A stretch of 64,000 bases of DNA, taken from contig JBFWRS010000002.1 in assembly GCA_050248795.1 (NCBI GenBank), forward strand, positions 1 through 64,000. The letters run 5' to 3'. Every line of letters begins with the position of its first letter. Position 1 is the stretch's first letter. The position numbers and the translations under genes were made by a program. Below the pieces are notes generated by a model, which saw only the letters and a list, made by a program, of their open reading frames with translations, was not told where the DNA came from and made no database searches. Source of the stretch: CAZTDU01 sp050248795 (GTDB lineage Bacteria > Pseudomonadota > Gammaproteobacteria > Burkholderiales > SG8-39). Of this stretch, positions 62,931 to 64,000 are shown in pieces.

Positions 62931-63878
62931 TTGCAGAACAGGCTCAACCAGAACGACGTCAGCAACCGCATCAATGTCGAGGACGCCGCGCAAGTGCGCG
63001 ACGCCGTCGTCGGCATCTATGCCGCGCGCTATCCGGGCGAGGATTTCACGCCGCTCGCGCGTGCATTTGACGACGTCCACGCGCTGTTCCAGGGCCGGTT
63101 CCCGGGCTACCTGCCCTGCGACACGCTGTACCACGACATGCGGCACACGCTGGACATGACGCTTGCCATGGCGCGCCTGGTGGACGGCTACGACCGCGCC
63201 CACCCCGCCGCAGACCGCCTCGGTCCCAGGCGCGCGATGCTGGGCGCGATCGTCGCCCTGCTGCACGATTCCGGTTACATGAAGCGCACCTCCGAGGCGA
63301 ACGTCGCGAACGGCGCCGAGTTCACCAAGGTGCATGTATCGCGCAGCGCCGACTTCCTGCTGCAGTACCTGCCGCGCGTCGGCTTCAGCGCCGAATCCGG
63401 CGTCGCCGCGCAACTGGTGCACTTCACCGGCTACGAACTCGAGATCGAAGACATCCGCGTGGACAACCCGCAGGACCGCATCCTCGGCTGCATGGTCGGC
63501 ACCGCCGACCTGATCGGGCAGATGTCGGACCGCATGTACCTGGAGAAATGCCGCGACTTCCTGTACCAGGAGTTCGTCGTCGGCGGCGTGGCGCGCGAAG
63601 CGCTGCCCGACGGGCGCCAGGTCGTGCGCTACAGCTCGGGCGAGGACCTGATCTACAAGACCCCGGGATTCTGCGAGTACGTCGCGCGCGACCGCATCAA
63701 TCGCAAGCTGGGCGCGGTGGATCGCTACGCGGCGTCGCACTTCGACGGCCCCAACCTGTACACCTCGGAAATCCAGCACAACATCGACTACCTGCAGTCC
63801 GCCATCGAGCAGGCGGACCTGGCGCGCCTGCGCCGCGCCTGCTATTCGCTGTCGGCACTCCGCCGCCAGGCGGCCTGA
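62931..63878 (+). CDS. HD-domain phosphohydrolase
   Basis: A 315-residue cytoplasmic protein with an HD-type metal phosphohydrolase domain. The first metal residues are in CDTLYHDMRHTLDMT (about 60-75) and the HD pair is LLHDSGYMKR (about 108). Later conserved residues include HFTGYE and GTADLIGQMSDRMYLEKC. The family hydrolyses phosphoesters of nucleotides; the substrate here is unknown. The start is a TTG with a strong ribosome site; there is no closer ATG. The C-terminal quarter (from about 230) has no recognised domain. Confidence 0.88.
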   Translation: MQNRLNQNDVSNRINVEDAAQVRDAVVGIYAARYPGEDFTPLARAFDDVHALFQGRFPGYLPCDTLYHDMRHTLDMTLAMARLVDGYDRAHPAADRLGPRRAMLGAIVALLHDSGYMKRTSEANVANGAEFTKVHVSRSADFLLQYLPRVGFSAESGVAAQLVHFTGYELEIEDIRVDNPQDRILGCMVGTADLIGQMSDRMYLEKCRDFLYQEFVVGGVAREALPDGRQVVRYSSGEDLIYKTPGFCEYVARDRINRKLGAVDRYAASHFDGPNLYTSEIQHNIDYLQSAIEQADLARLRRACYSLSALRRQAA

Positions 63879-64000
63879 GCCTGCTTCTCTCCCGGAGAAT
63901 CCCGCCGGGAACCGGGAATTTGTCACGTTCCCCTGAAGATTCCGTAACTTAGCCGTCCTTTCCGCTTGCCCGGACAGGGCTGACTGTGGCAGAAGTGTTG

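Noticed and set aside
63879..64000. Possible start of another gene at the right edge (GTG at 63986).
   Set aside because: Only five codons are visible, with no ribosome site or homology to judge. The rest of this stretch shows only a weak hairpin (TCCCGG/CCGGGA).

Overview
The window is a GC-rich bacterial chromosome segment packed with genes on both strands. Gene content points to a betaproteobacterium: a class I polyhydroxyalkanoate (PHA) cluster with PhaR, a stand-alone heptose adenylyltransferase (RfaE2), a GlnB-type PII protein, the rluD/bamD divergent pair, the yraN-dolP neighbourhood and a bacterial type-A-like RNase P RNA. I see no insertion sequence, integrase, prophage or CRISPR array, so most of the window reads as stable core genome. 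The accessory-looking parts are the 10.7-kb exoprotein locus, the iron-uptake locus and the molybdoenzyme genes.

Layout. 1-5239 (+): 3' end of recJ, an exported methyltransferase-like protein, a KTSC protein, prfB with its programmed frameshift, lysS and a drug/metabolite transporter. 5340-16582 (-): a long co-directional run that starts with the PHA genes (phaC, phaA, two phaB paralogues, phaR) and continues through rimO, a second thiolase, a methyltransferase-like lipoprotein, a thioesterase, a cupin and a molybdopterin oxidoreductase. Many junctions are 4-bp ATGA overlaps. 16658-19072 (-): a ZIP transporter, pgeF and rluD. 19071 onward: bamD (+), a DenD-like dehydrogenase and a YoaA/DinG helicase (-), and an NlpC/P60 lipoprotein (+). 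23475-27236: ferric-iron ABC transporter genes split over both strands around a Fur-like palindrome. 27242-36022 (-): tonB, a CoxL-like molybdoenzyme subunit, tRNA-Ser(CGA), serS, rarA, lolA and ftsK.

36039-50229 (-) holds the most distinctive locus: a two-partner secretion system (TpsB transporter, 3562-residue TpsA exoprotein) followed on the same strand by a CRP/FNR-family regulator and an exported FecR-domain protein, closed by a strong intrinsic terminator. A near-perfect CRP-type palindrome lies in the intergenic region shared with trxB, so the locus may regulate itself.

50399-63878 is housekeeping: trxB, smr, glnB, a FemAB-like acyltransferase, an SDR, rhlE, an ABC-F ATPase, the yraN/HIRAN/dolP/rfaE2 group, rsmI, pyrC, a DUF3025 gene whose 3' end runs into rnpB, and an HD-domain phosphohydrolase.

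A recurring feature is a -10-like hexamer only 5-12 bp upstream of start codons (prfB, bamD, fbpA-like, fbpC-like, the FemAB-like gene, the ABC-F gene, pyrC). This suggests leaderless or nearly leaderless transcripts. All functional calls are from reading the translated sequence; no database search was possible.
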